A stretch of DNA of 64,000 nt, taken from contig JACJXV010000012.1 in the NCBI GenBank assembly GCA_020636445.1, positions 20,315 through 84,314 on the forward strand, written 5' to 3'. This document shows positions 54,106 through 63,677 of the stretch, piece after piece. The DNA comes from Lewinellaceae bacterium (lineage in GTDB: Bacteria; Bacteroidota; Bacteroidia; Chitinophagales; Saprospiraceae). A program made the position numbers and the translations under genes. The notes beneath the pieces were generated by a model. That model saw nothing but the letters and a program-made list of their open reading frames with translations, made no database searches and had not been told where the DNA came from. Each line of letters opens with the position of its first letter. Position 1 is the stretch's first letter.

Positions 54106-54756
54106 GAAAATACTTCTTCGTTTTTGGGATAGCTGCTCGCTATGCTAATTATTTCTAATGCAGCAGCTTATTAGAACGGGCTTGTAGCATTTTATTGCTA
54201 TACAAACACGAATCTTACCATCAGGATGTCAGTGCTTTTGTTGCGTTACAAACATACTGTAATTTTTTCCCGGATCATCAGCTCTATGCTACTGCCGATC
54301 CGAAAACGCCCAGCCTGGAGGAATTATTTTCCCCAGGTAGGTTATTGTAACTCCTCACTACCTGATTTGGGTTGTAAGAAACACGTTCGGATGCAATGGC
54401 AATAAAAACGTTTGGCATGCTAACCTCCTATAGGACTTAGAATCGGTATACCTGGTATCGGCGGGTAAACTGTTAGCGCAAACTTGGTTACTGGTTATTC
54501 GTTGATCGCGACTCCTCCCCTCAATAATTTCCAATTTTTCACCCGCCGTAGCTTTGCGTAGGCGGGCAAGTTTCTGATTTCCATCACCACTGAAAAACGT
54601 TTCGTAAAGTCCTGTTACCTAATCACGGATTATTCGGAGGCAATAAAAATGCAGGAATACAGGAAAAAAAACAGGCTGGCATCATCTTTCATGACACTTG
54701 GATTGTTCACTCGACAGTTGCATTATATAGGATAGGTTGGTTTACAGGTAAACGCC
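54106..54756. other. 651-bp intergenic region with heptads and a palindrome
   Basis: No gene. Degenerate heptads (TGGTTAC TGGTTAT type) lie at about 54487-54505. The 25-bp inverted element CCCGCCGTAGC..GGCGGG is at 54542-54566, followed by CAAGTTTCTGATTTCC. It carries the divergent promoters of DUF6089 and the ABC transporter. Confidence 0.6.
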
Positions 54757-54764
54757 TACTTTTG
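54757..54764 (+). promoter_or_regulatory. -7 box TACTTTTG of the ABC transporter
   Basis: Perfect TAnnTTTG; 21 nt before the ATG at 54786. GGTTGGTTTAC upstream is shared with the mlaD-like promoter at 58959-58966. Confidence 0.6.
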
Positions 54765-54785
54765 CAAAATAAAAATATCGATACT

Positions 54786-56591
54786 ATGGCAATGCGAACA
54801 GGAGGGGCTCAAAAGGAAGGAGAGCGGCCAAAATTGACTGGGGACCGTATACGGCGGGCGTTGCGCATTTTTTCATACGTGTTGCCCTACCGCTGGACGT
54901 TCATTGCCGGGATGGTGATACTAGCTGCAGGTAGCTTATTGTTTTTAGGTATCATGCGACTTCCTGGAGAAGTGTTCAATATTCTGGATGGTGAGCCCAC
55001 CTATAATCTGGGGCTAAACCAGGTGTTTTTAGTGCTTGCCGGATTATTGGCCCTGCAGGGCGTTTTATCTTATCTGCGCGTCCAGTTGTTTGCGCGGGTC
55101 AGTGAAAAGAGTATGGCCACCTTGCGGTCCGACTTATACCAAAAGTTGATTACGCTGAGCATTCCCTTCCTCGAAGAACGTAGGGTAGGGGAAATGACCA
55201 GCCGGATTACCAATGATGTTACCCAGGTACAAGGTGTCATTAGCGTAACACTTGCGGAGTTTGTGCGTCAGGTGATTATCCTGATTGGAGGCATCGTCCT
55301 GATCATTGTTGCCATGCCCCGGCTGGCTTTGATCATGTTGGGAACCTTCCCGGTGGTGGTGTTATTGGCCATGTTTTTTGGGAGGCATATCCGCCGATTG
55401 ATGAAAGACCGTCAGGATCAGCTTGCCCAAACCAATGTGGTGGTGGAAGAAACCATGCAGAGCATTCAAACCGTAAAAGCTTATACCAACGAATGGTTTG
55501 AATTGAAGCGGTATGCCAAACACCTGAATGAGGTGGTCCGCCTGGCATTACGGGCAGCTCATATGCGGGGTTTATTTGCAGCTTTTATCGTCTCGGTCAT
55601 GTTTGGGGCCCTATTTTTTATCATGTGGCGCGCCTCGCTCATGGTTCAGGTTGGGGTTATGGAAAAAGGTGACCTGGTTAATTTTATCATTTTCACTGGA
55701 ATTATCGGTGGAGCGATTGCCAGCTTAGGTGCTTTTTATACAGAAATGGTTTCTGCAGTCGGAGCTACCGAGCGGATCTGGGAAATCATGGATGAGACCC
55801 CGGAAATTTCACCTCGGCAACTACCTGCCCGTCCGACACAGCGCTTTACGGGCGAAGTAACTTACCAGCAAGTGCAGTTTACTTATCCGGGCCGTCCGGA
55901 TGTACCGGTTTTAAAGGGAATTGACTTTACCATTCCTGCTGGCCGCAAAATTGCCTTGGTAGGTGCAAGTGGGGCGGGAAAATCGACCATTGTCCAATTG
56001 TTATTGCAATTTTACCGGGTTAGTGCGGGGCAAATTTGGGTTGATGGAAAAAATATTTACGATATCGATCTGCTGGATTACCGGCAAAACATAGCCATCG
56101 TTCCACAGGAAGTCATGCTTTTTGGAGGAACTATACAGGAAAATATTGCCTATGGCCGCCCGGGAGCCAGTGTCGCAGAAATTGAAGATGCTGCACACAA
56201 AGCAAATGCCTGGCAGTTTATCCAGGCCTTTCCCGAAGGATTACAAACCCTGGTAGGGGAGCGGGGCGTTAAACTATCCGGTGGGCAGCGGCAGCGAATT
56301 GCCATTGCCCGGGCAATCCTCAAGGACCCGGCCATTCTGCTGCTGGATGAAGCCACCTCATCCCTGGATGCTGAATCAGAAAAACTGGTTCAGGAAGCTC
56401 TTAATGTTCTGATGGAAGGTCGTACCTCTATTATAATTGCTCACCGATTGGCGACTATCCGCGATGTTGATTGTATATATGTTATCGACAATGGGCTAAT
56501 TATTGAACAGGGGACACATGATGAGTTATCAGCTATTCCCGATGGAGCATATAATACGCTGGCTCGTCTGCAGTTCGAAATGGCAGGATAA
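54786..56591 (+). CDS. MsbA-type ABC exporter (membrane and ATPase domains fused)
   Basis: About 601 residues from ATG 54786; a second in-frame ATG at 54792 is also possible, and an upstream TTG lies within the promoter. Six transmembrane helices (about 35-330), then the nucleotide-binding domain with Walker A GASGAGKST (about 393-401), signature LSGGQRQR (about 497), Walker B ILLLDEATSSLD (about 517) and the H-loop IIAHRLATIR. A homodimeric half-transporter, probably a lipid flippase given the nearby murB, mlaD and lptD genes; substrate inferred. It ends 14 bp before the murB ATG. Confidence 0.93.
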   Translation: MAMRTGGAQKEGERPKLTGDRIRRALRIFSYVLPYRWTFIAGMVILAAGSLLFLGIMRLPGEVFNILDGEPTYNLGLNQVFLVLAGLLALQGVLSYLRVQLFARVSEKSMATLRSDLYQKLITLSIPFLEERRVGEMTSRITNDVTQVQGVISVTLAEFVRQVIILIGGIVLIIVAMPRLALIMLGTFPVVVLLAMFFGRHIRRLMKDRQDQLAQTNVVVEETMQSIQTVKAYTNEWFELKRYAKHLNEVVRLALRAAHMRGLFAAFIVSVMFGALFFIMWRASLMVQVGVMEKGDLVNFIIFTGIIGGAIASLGAFYTEMVSAVGATERIWEIMDETPEISPRQLPARPTQRFTGEVTYQQVQFTYPGRPDVPVLKGIDFTIPAGRKIALVGASGAGKSTIVQLLLQFYRVSAGQIWVDGKNIYDIDLLDYRQNIAIVPQEVMLFGGTIQENIAYGRPGASVAEIEDAAHKANAWQFIQAFPEGLQTLVGERGVKLSGGQRQRIAIARAILKDPAILLLDEATSSLDAESEKLVQEALNVLMEGRTSIIIAHRLATIRDVDCIYVIDNGLIIEQGTHDELSAIPDGAYNTLARLQFEMAG

Positions 56592-56605
56592 CACGCTGAT
56601 TGCTT

Positions 56606-57643
56606 ATGGCTTACTGGCAGCCCTATACTACTCTTCGCCCCTATAATACCTTCGGCATCGATGTTCAGGCGCAAGCGCTGGCACAGGTAACGGCAGTTGA
56701 ACAAATACCCAGGCTTGTGGCAACTGCTGCGGGCCCTTTGCGCGTTCTGGGAGGTGGAAGTAATATTTTGTTATGCACCGATATCGATGCCTGGGTCTTG
56801 CATAATCGCATTCCTGGAATTACAGCCGAGCCACTGCCAAATGGAAACACACTGGTAGCTGCGGGAGGTGGCGTGGTCTGGCATGAGTTGGTGCAATGGA
56901 CGCTGGGTGCCGGGTTAGCGGGATTGGAAAACCTTTCCCTTATACCAGGCACGGTGGGGGCCGCCCCTATTCAGAATATTGGGGCATATGGGGTGGAACT
57001 CCAGGACGTTTTCAGCCATTTGGAGGCTATTGACCTGGCTTCTGGAAAAATGCATGTCTTCCGGAGAGAAGATTGCGCTTTTGGCTATCGCGATAGTATA
57101 TTCAAACGTGAATTTCGCGATCGCCTATTGATTACCCGGGTGTATTTTCAACTTCATTCGAGCCTTTTCGAAGTAAATACTGCCTACGGAGCTATTGCTC
57201 AGCAGTTGAATGATTGGGGGATTACCCACCCCCAGGCCAGGGATGTAAGCCGGGCAGTAGTGTATATCCGCAGTACAAAGCTTCCTGATCCTGCTAAGGT
57301 GGGTAACGCCGGAAGCTTTTTCAAAAACCCGACGATCCCCAATGAGCAATGGCTTGCCTTACGGGAAAGATTTCCCCAGCTACCAGCTTACCCAACGGAT
57401 TCCCCTGAGCGGGTTAAAGTGCCCGCAGGTTGGCTGATCGAACAAGCAGGTTGGAAGGGAATTCGACGGGGAAATGCTGGTGTTTACCCTCTGCAGGCCT
57501 TGGTATTAGTCAATTATGGTGGAGCGACGGGGGATGAAATCTGGCACCTGGCCCAGGAAGTGATGGCCAGCGTAAACCAGGCGTTTGGAATTACCCTGGA
57601 ACCGGAGGTGAATATTTGGGGCGGAAAGGGTAAGAAAATATGA
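56606..57643 (+). CDS. murB: UDP-N-acetylenolpyruvoylglucosamine reductase
   Basis: FAD/NADPH-dependent reduction that forms UDP-MurNAc in peptidoglycan synthesis. About 345 residues from the ATG at 56606 (MAYWQPYTTLRPYNTFGID). FAD-binding segments are VLGGGSNILL and IPGTVGAAPIQNIGAYGVEL; the catalytic Ser is in NAGSFFKNP; the C-terminal acid is in LEPEVNIWG. This is the type I (E. coli-like) length. It starts 14 bp after the ABC exporter gene, and a MITE-like element begins at the base after its stop codon. Confidence 0.96.
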   Translation: MAYWQPYTTLRPYNTFGIDVQAQALAQVTAVEQIPRLVATAAGPLRVLGGGSNILLCTDIDAWVLHNRIPGITAEPLPNGNTLVAAGGGVVWHELVQWTLGAGLAGLENLSLIPGTVGAAPIQNIGAYGVELQDVFSHLEAIDLASGKMHVFRREDCAFGYRDSIFKREFRDRLLITRVYFQLHSSLFEVNTAYGAIAQQLNDWGITHPQARDVSRAVVYIRSTKLPDPAKVGNAGSFFKNPTIPNEQWLALRERFPQLPAYPTDSPERVKVPAGWLIEQAGWKGIRRGNAGVYPLQALVLVNYGGATGDEIWHLAQEVMASVNQAFGITLEPEVNIWGGKGKKI

Positions 57644-57885
57644 GCCATCCCGAATTTTGGACAACCTGACTTTTGGGTTTAGAGCCGCGCGTCGCGTTGC
57701 TCCGCGCTCGTTTAGAGGGTTTAGCTTGTTTTCAGGAAGCTACCCTTTCCCTCTAAACCCTCTAAACTAAGCCCGTAGGGCTGGCTCTAAACCAGTAGGG
57801 AGCGAAGCGACCTACGGCTCTAAACCAGCTTGCCCTCCATAGGCGGGTAAACCCTGCCTGCCTCCAAATCAAGATTCGGGATGAC
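57644..57885 (-). mobile_element. MITE-like repeat element, copy B (242 bp, inverted)
   Basis: Read on the minus strand it starts GTCATCCCGAAT and ends ATTCGGGATGGC, matching the element at 44733-45065 over most of its length, including the TTTACCCGCCTATGGAGGG and CTGAAAACAAGCTAAACCC blocks, but lacking three internal CTCTAAACCAG units. It abuts the murB stop and lies between the convergent murB and mlaD-like genes. Confidence 0.85.
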
Positions 57886-57897
57886 TTATTTTGATGC

Positions 57898-58938
57898 TTA
57901 TTCGTTGATCTTCGTTGCCGGGGTATCCAGCCGATCGTAGCGTTTGACTTTCTTCCGATTTTTAAAGGGAATATAACGATAGGGCCGTTCCTGCAGGTCC
58001 TGAACCAACGAGTCAGCTTTTACACTGATACTGCTCAGGTTGTTATATAGCTTTTCGTCTTGCATAAGTTTTCCCAGCGACCCTTCTCCTTTTTCGATAC
58101 TTCCCATCAGGGTGTTAATCCCGGAGAAGGCGGTATTAGCCGAAGAAAGAGTGGATTGCAGGTTATCAAGGGAAGCATCTACCTTTTGCATAGTTGCCGA
58201 AAGATCCATGGCACTCAGTCGGGTGCTGAAGGTGTCTGCACTGGCCAGGATACTTGAAATCTGCGCATTGTTGGCTTTGAAGTTCCGGCTGATGCTATTC
58301 AGATTCGCCATGGTGCCTTTTATGTCACCAGCAGATCCGGCGAGCAGCCGGTCCAGTTGCCCGGTTGTGGAATTCAGGTTATGCAGCGTGCCCCTAAGGT
58401 CACGCATGCTTTCTGCCAAAGGCCCTTTAGCATTCGGGTCGTTCATCTGCTTACTCAGGCTATCCATGAGTACCTGCAGGCCTTCCTGAACGATTTTGAC
58501 ATAGTCCTTAAGGTCGTCTTTATCGACCATCGACCCAAGAATGCCCAGGTTTCGTCCCTGCAGGGTTGAGCCACTGGTCAGACAATCAGGTCCCTGGCAA
58601 TCCCCTTGAATATCCAGGATAATAGAAGCGGATCCCATGAACGTTTCCGTGAGGATATTAGCCTGCGTATTTTTGGGAATGCGCATGGTCTTATCCAGAT
58701 CCAGCGTCAGGCGAATATTTTTCTTATCCAGTTGCGGGGTAATTTCGGAAACAAACCCTACCTGGAATCCAAGGTATTTAACCGGCGTAGAAATCTGAAT
58801 GCGGTTAACGTTGTCGTATTCCACGTAGAATACATTGGACCGAGTAAGTGCATTTTTGCCGCGAATAAACTGAAATCCCCAGAACGAAAAGGCAATGGCG
58901 ACGACGGCTAGAATGCCAACTTTTACTTCTTTAGACAT
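57898..58938 (-). CDS. MlaD/MCE-family lipid transport protein
   Basis: 346 residues. One N-terminal transmembrane helix (VKVGILAVVAIAFSFWGFQFI), then an MCE domain (about 35-115: YVEYDNVNRIQISTPVKYLGFQVGFVSEI, MGSASIILDIQG) and a long helical region rich in Ser/Asn/Leu that probably forms a coiled-coil needle or tunnel. MCE proteins carry lipids between membranes. It is not next to mlaE/mlaF genes here; the MsbA-type exporter and envelope genes are the closest context. The promoter box TACTTTTG on the minus strand lies 20 nt before the ATG. Confidence 0.92.
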   Translation of the reverse strand: MSKEVKVGILAVVAIAFSFWGFQFIRGKNALTRSNVFYVEYDNVNRIQISTPVKYLGFQVGFVSEITPQLDKKNIRLTLDLDKTMRIPKNTQANILTETFMGSASIILDIQGDCQGPDCLTSGSTLQGRNLGILGSMVDKDDLKDYVKIVQEGLQVLMDSLSKQMNDPNAKGPLAESMRDLRGTLHNLNSTTGQLDRLLAGSAGDIKGTMANLNSISRNFKANNAQISSILASADTFSTRLSAMDLSATMQKVDASLDNLQSTLSSANTAFSGINTLMGSIEKGEGSLGKLMQDEKLYNNLSSISVKADSLVQDLQERPYRYIPFKNRKKVKRYDRLDTPATKINE

Positions 58939-58958
58939 GGAGTGTATTTTTGACCCTG

Positions 58959-58966
58959 CAAAAGTA
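58959..58966 (-). promoter_or_regulatory. -7 box TACTTTTG of the mlaD-like gene
   Basis: Perfect match on the minus strand, 20 nt before the ATG at 58938, with GGTTGGTTTACC immediately upstream as at the ABC exporter promoter. Confidence 0.6.
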
Positions 58967-59030
58967 GGTAAACCAACCCGAAAGGGAAAGCTTTTCTAAC
59001 GCTAATGGTTGCTCCATACCAGAACAAGCG

Positions 59031-60386
59031 CTAAGGGATGCCTAATTCTTTCTTTGCTTCCGCCAGCGTGACTCGCTTTCCGTTGCGGTAAACAACAATA
59101 AAGGCATCCGGAAAACCTCGTTGGCGCAGGACAAAGCGGGCTTGCAGGGCATCGTCAAGCCCTGCGAAATTCCGGGCGCGGTATTTGAATAGATTATCCT
59201 CCCGAACGACCTCCACGGCGTACGGCAGGTCAATCCATGCCCCCTGATTGATATTGTGTTGTTGAGGTGCAGCGGCAAGTTGTACATAAAAGTCAAAAAC
59301 AGGAGAAGCAGTGCCGGGTGCCTCCTTGGGCGCCGGCGGCGGTGCCGGAAGGGCAGCCCTGTTAACTCCCGGGTCAGAGACAGACAGGCTGGTCTGCACC
59401 GCAACGGGTGTTTTGTTTTCAACAACGATGGGCTTAGTTGCGCTGGGCTCGTAATTCGGTGAAGAAGGAGTAGGGGATGTATTGGCATAAGACGGCGCTT
59501 CTCCGCCTTCCATCTCTTTCTTATAATCGGTAAAGGCAAGCAACAACGCATCGGCAACTTGTTGCTGACCATCGGCACTGCGCAGGAATTGCTCATCCTG
59601 ACTATTACTGAGGAAACCTGCTTCCACCAGGACACTTGGCATGGAAGTAGCTTTTAGCACTACAAATCCGGCTTGCTTGACCCCCCGCGAACGGCGATTG
59701 GCTTTACTATTGAGATAGCTTTCCGCTTTCTCGGCAAAGGAAATACTTTGTTCCAGGAAAGCGTTCTGGAACATACTCAGCATGATATGCCCCTCCGGTG
59801 AATTGGGATCGTAATCATAATTGGCTTGGTAATCGTCCTCCAGAAGAATGGCTGCATTTTCCCGTTTGGCGACCTGCAGGTTATATTCAGCGGTGTGCAG
59901 GCCCATTACGTAGGTTTCGGTTCCCTTCGTAGCACTCGACCCCGGCATAAAGTTGCAATGGATGGAAATAAATAGGTCCGCGTTAGCCCGATTAGCGATG
60001 GATGCCCGTTGGTACAAGGGAATGAAAACATCGGAATCCCGGGTCAGAATTACCTGAATTCCCGGATAGGTTTGTCGTAGATTCGCTGCTAATTTTTGGG
60101 CGATCCCTAAAGCCAAATGCTTTTCCTGAGAACTACTGCCCAGGCATCCGGGGTCGTGCCCGCCATGGCCTGCATCAATAACTACAGTTTTAATCCGGTA
60201 GGTAGTTTTTGGAAGTAGACTTTCTTGGTTAACTTTGCCCGGCCCCAGCCCGACAGCGGACCATGTGCTGAAGTTGGGTGGTAAGGGCAATGCTGCTGAT
60301 CTTCCTAAAGGGATGTTAAAACCCGTCAGGAAGGGAAGCATAATTAAGCATAGTGTCGTTTGAAGAAGGTTAGTCCGAAGAATCAT
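59031..60386 (-). CDS. N-acetylmuramoyl-L-alanine amidase (Amidase_3) with SPOR-like C-terminal domain
   Basis: 451 residues. Signal peptide (about 1-25). Zinc amidase domain about 65-290 with VVIDAGHGGHDPG (zinc His), ENAAILLEDD (the Glu-containing segment), ISIHCNF (zinc His) and VLVEAGFLSN (catalytic Glu). A Pro/Ala/Ser-rich linker (about 310-360) leads to a C-terminal SPOR-like fold (FYVQLAAAP...ALQARFVLRQRGFPDAFIVVYRNGKRV) that would bind denuded peptidoglycan at the septum. It cleaves the lactyl-amide bond during cell separation. It is divergent from the lptD gene with 72 bp between. Confidence 0.93.
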   Translation of the reverse strand: MILRTNLLQTTLCLIMLPFLTGFNIPLGRSAALPLPPNFSTWSAVGLGPGKVNQESLLPKTTYRIKTVVIDAGHGGHDPGCLGSSSQEKHLALGIAQKLAANLRQTYPGIQVILTRDSDVFIPLYQRASIANRANADLFISIHCNFMPGSSATKGTETYVMGLHTAEYNLQVAKRENAAILLEDDYQANYDYDPNSPEGHIMLSMFQNAFLEQSISFAEKAESYLNSKANRRSRGVKQAGFVVLKATSMPSVLVEAGFLSNSQDEQFLRSADGQQQVADALLLAFTDYKKEMEGGEAPSYANTSPTPSSPNYEPSATKPIVVENKTPVAVQTSLSVSDPGVNRAALPAPPPAPKEAPGTASPVFDFYVQLAAAPQQHNINQGAWIDLPYAVEVVREDNLFKYRARNFAGLDDALQARFVLRQRGFPDAFIVVYRNGKRVTLAEAKKELGIP

Positions 60387-60458
60387 AGTATGTAATCTGC
60401 CGGTTTAATAGAAGCGACACGCAGATAAAAGCTTCAAAACCACAAGTATAGACGCGCC

Positions 60459-63239
60459 TTGGTGCAGCAAAATAACACAATTAATCGCTTGAAAGCAAAC
60501 GCCGCCTGGATTATTTTACTGGTGCTGAGTAGCTTGACTACGGTGTCAGGGCAGGATTCCAGCCGGGTGGCTCGCCCCGTGGATACGGTGGCGATGCGGG
60601 TGGATACGCTTCCGGGAAATCGGGGGGCAGATAGTGCTGCCCTGGTGCTTCCGCTGCGACAAATTCGCTTTTCCAATGATTCGCTGGATGCCCCTGTCGA
60701 CTATACCGCTGTGGATTCTATGATTCTCGACAATGTAGAAAAGAAAATTTACCTCTACGGAGACGCATTTATCCAGTATCAGGAAATTACATTGAAGGCG
60801 GCGGAGATCATCCTGGATTGGGAGAATAACCTGGTGATGGCAGAAATGTTGCCTTCCGGAGAAGGTAAGCCCGAATTCAGCGATGGAGAACAGGATTTTG
60901 TGGCCGAAAGAATGCGCTATAATTTTAAAACCCGCAAGGGTATTGTCTACGATGTCACCACCCAACAGAACGATGTTGTCGTACATGGTGCCCGGACCAA
61001 GTTCATCAGTGGTGAGAAAAGGGATTCACTTCCTGCCCAGGATGTTCTCTACAGTGAAGATGCTATTTTTACTACCTGTACAGCCGAGCATCCGCATTTT
61101 GGCATTCACAGTACCCGCCAAAAAATAGTTCCCAATAAGCTCATTATTGTTGGCCCTTCGCAGTTGGAGATTATGGACATCCCCACGCCATTGTGGCTGC
61201 CCTTTGGCTTTTTCCCAATTTCGAAAGGCGGATCTACCGGGCTGTTATTTCCGCGTGACTATGAATACTCACCCCAGTGGGGGTTTGGTTTGCGGGATAT
61301 TGGTTGGTATTTTCCTTTAGGAGAGCATTTCAACTTATCTCTGCGATCGAATATTTATCTGCGCGGTACCTGGGGCATTAGTGCAACTTCCGATTATCGG
61401 CGCCGGTATAAGTATTCAGGTAACTTTAACCTGGCTTTTGATTCACGCCGGACAGAAAACCTGAGTACCGGTGAATTCAGTCCTCAGCGATCCTTTCAAA
61501 TTCGCTGGAGCCACCGGCAGGATCCTACTGCGCACCCTATCAACCGGTTTGGAGGGTCAATCAATATTCAAACCAACAGCTACCAAAACCGGGTGTTCAA
61601 TGATGCCAACTCCGTATTACAAACCCAATTGAACTCCAATATGACTTTTGATAAAAACTGGACGGACCGGCCTTACAGTCTTTCGCTCAGTTTTAACCAT
61701 AGTCAGAACCGCCTCAATCGCAGTGTGACGATTAACTTTCCAGACTTCCGCTTTCTTACCCAATCGCTTTATCCCTTCAAACGCAAAGTCCAATCCGGCA
61801 AGGAACGTTGGTATGAAACAATTGTAATGCGTTACCGTGGGGAAGTCCGCAACCGTTTTGAGGCGACAGATACCACCCTTTTTAGCAGCCAGACACTGGA
61901 GCGCGCCAAATTTGGGGTGAATCAGGAAGTAACTGCCAACACCTCTTTCAAACTGTTGAAATTCTTCAACTTCAACCCTTCGGTTACCTACCGCGAAGTT
62001 TGGCAAATGCAGTCGTTGGACAAAAATTTTGACCCCACCCCAACGGTCCGGGCAGATACCATTTACAATGCCGATAGCACACTTTTCGAAATCCAGTATG
62101 ACACCCTGCAATACGGTACGCTGCGAACGGATACCTTAACGGGATTCGCTTCTTACCGAACGCTCATGGCCGGAATCAGCCTGAATACCCGGATTTTCAG
62201 TACACTGCAACTGCGAAAAGGCTTCCTGCGGGCACTGCGTCATGAACTTCGGCCCTCCATTTCCCTGAACTATTCTCCAGACTACCTGGATCCCTATTAC
62301 CAGGAGGTACTTACTGACAGTCGCTTTCCGGATCGTACACAGCGGTTTTCTCCCTTCGAACAGGGGATTTATGGCGCCCCCCCCCAATCGGGCCAGCAAA
62401 TGGCTCTTGCTTATTCGCTGAACAATATCTTCCAGGCAAAAGTATTCTCGCGGCGGGATAGCACGCTTAAGAATGTAAAACTGATTGACAACCTGGTGGT
62501 AGGGGGGAGTTACAACCTGGCTGCGGATTCCTTGCGGTGGAGCCCGATCTTTGTCAGTACTACTGCCCGGTTTTTCAAAGGGGCTACTACCGCTTCTTTT
62601 GGAATGACCCTTGACCCCTACATCGTCGACGCCAACAACCGGAGGATCAATACCACTACGCTAGCTGCTAAAGGGCAATTAGTTCGCATGGATCGAGCCA
62701 GTTTGCGCTTTACTTCCAATCTGACGGTTGGGAAAATCAGGGCTCTTTTTCAAGGAAAAGAAGAAGAAGTCGTAGAGGATGTTCGCGATGAAAATGCCCT
62801 GCCCGGCCAGTTCGATAATGACCCCAACTCCTTTCCGGTACGCCGGCGGGCTACCACGGTTGCCGAAGCGGCAGAACAAGATTTCCTTAGCCTTTTTGAG
62901 AATTTCTCCATCTCCCATAATATTGAATTCTCCTGGGTTCAATCCAATGGCCAGGTACGGTTCGGTATAGGAACCAACTCCATTAACGCCCGGGGTAATA
63001 TTGCCCTGACCAAAAACTGGGCTATTTCCGTGGGTAATTTTGGTTATGATTTTGAAAACGGAGGGCTATCCTATCCGTCCTTTGGATTTTTGCGCGACTT
63101 GCATTGCTGGGAGATGTCGTTCAACTGGCAACCTCAGCGGGGAACCTATTCTTTCAATATCCGGGTTAAGCCAGGAACGCTCGATTTTATCAAAATACCC
63201 TACCAGCGCAACAATGCGGACGGATTCCGCAATTTCTAG
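60459..63239 (+). CDS. LptD-like LPS transport outer-membrane protein
   Basis: About 926 residues. The start is a TTG at 60459 or the adjacent GTG at 60462; the signal peptide is VQQNNTINRLKANAAWIILLVLSSLTTVSG. The N-terminal periplasmic OstA-like beta-jellyroll is about 75-230 (YGDAFIQYQEITLKAAEIILDWENNLVMAE), followed by a large barrel (GSTGLLFPRDYEYSPQWGFGLRDIGWYFPLG...DFIKIPYQRNNADGFRNF). The pattern matches the Bacteroidota putative LPS-assembly protein LptD. It inserts LPS into the outer leaflet. No lptE is adjacent. Confidence 0.88.
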   Translation: MVQQNNTINRLKANAAWIILLVLSSLTTVSGQDSSRVARPVDTVAMRVDTLPGNRGADSAALVLPLRQIRFSNDSLDAPVDYTAVDSMILDNVEKKIYLYGDAFIQYQEITLKAAEIILDWENNLVMAEMLPSGEGKPEFSDGEQDFVAERMRYNFKTRKGIVYDVTTQQNDVVVHGARTKFISGEKRDSLPAQDVLYSEDAIFTTCTAEHPHFGIHSTRQKIVPNKLIIVGPSQLEIMDIPTPLWLPFGFFPISKGGSTGLLFPRDYEYSPQWGFGLRDIGWYFPLGEHFNLSLRSNIYLRGTWGISATSDYRRRYKYSGNFNLAFDSRRTENLSTGEFSPQRSFQIRWSHRQDPTAHPINRFGGSINIQTNSYQNRVFNDANSVLQTQLNSNMTFDKNWTDRPYSLSLSFNHSQNRLNRSVTINFPDFRFLTQSLYPFKRKVQSGKERWYETIVMRYRGEVRNRFEATDTTLFSSQTLERAKFGVNQEVTANTSFKLLKFFNFNPSVTYREVWQMQSLDKNFDPTPTVRADTIYNADSTLFEIQYDTLQYGTLRTDTLTGFASYRTLMAGISLNTRIFSTLQLRKGFLRALRHELRPSISLNYSPDYLDPYYQEVLTDSRFPDRTQRFSPFEQGIYGAPPQSGQQMALAYSLNNIFQAKVFSRRDSTLKNVKLIDNLVVGGSYNLAADSLRWSPIFVSTTARFFKGATTASFGMTLDPYIVDANNRRINTTTLAAKGQLVRMDRASLRFTSNLTVGKIRALFQGKEEEVVEDVRDENALPGQFDNDPNSFPVRRRATTVAEAAEQDFLSLFENFSISHNIEFSWVQSNGQVRFGIGTNSINARGNIALTKNWAISVGNFGYDFENGGLSYPSFGFLRDLHCWEMSFNWQPQRGTYSFNIRVKPGTLDFIKIPYQRNNADGFRNF

Positions 63240-63677
63240 AAAAACACCCCTTGCTATACTGGTGTTATTGCGACAATCGGCATTGTGTAATGCAAAATAT
63301 TGCATCTTTTTGCCGGCATTTTAGTCGATATGGTTTTTTCTTCAGTCGTGTTGATTTTAAACGTTATTTATTTTTAACTGATAAATAACATATTGAGTAT
63401 TTTTATAATTTACATATGAACGTTGGTCTAAAATTTTAAAAAAACACATCCTGTAGGTGTGCAACTTTGCAGAATTGCTAGTAATTTTCAATAGCACACA
63501 AAGTGTTTCCCAAAGAACATATCTAAAGTAATCCGCTTTTGTCCGTGCCATGCAATTGATTATCAGTACTTTTCACGTCCTGTGAAAGGCTAATCTTCTT
63601 TTGGGTTGACGCGACGAGGTAGTACTCAAATTCCCTTCAATTTCCGTAGTAATTACCACTTCAAAAAAGCAACCTAT
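63240..63677. other. 438-bp intergenic region upstream of a SusC-type receptor
   Basis: No gene. A/T-rich (63340-63440). It should hold the receptor promoter; a clear TAnnTTTG box near the ATG was not found. A 5-bp stem ACACC/GGTGT just after lptD is weak. Confidence 0.5.
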
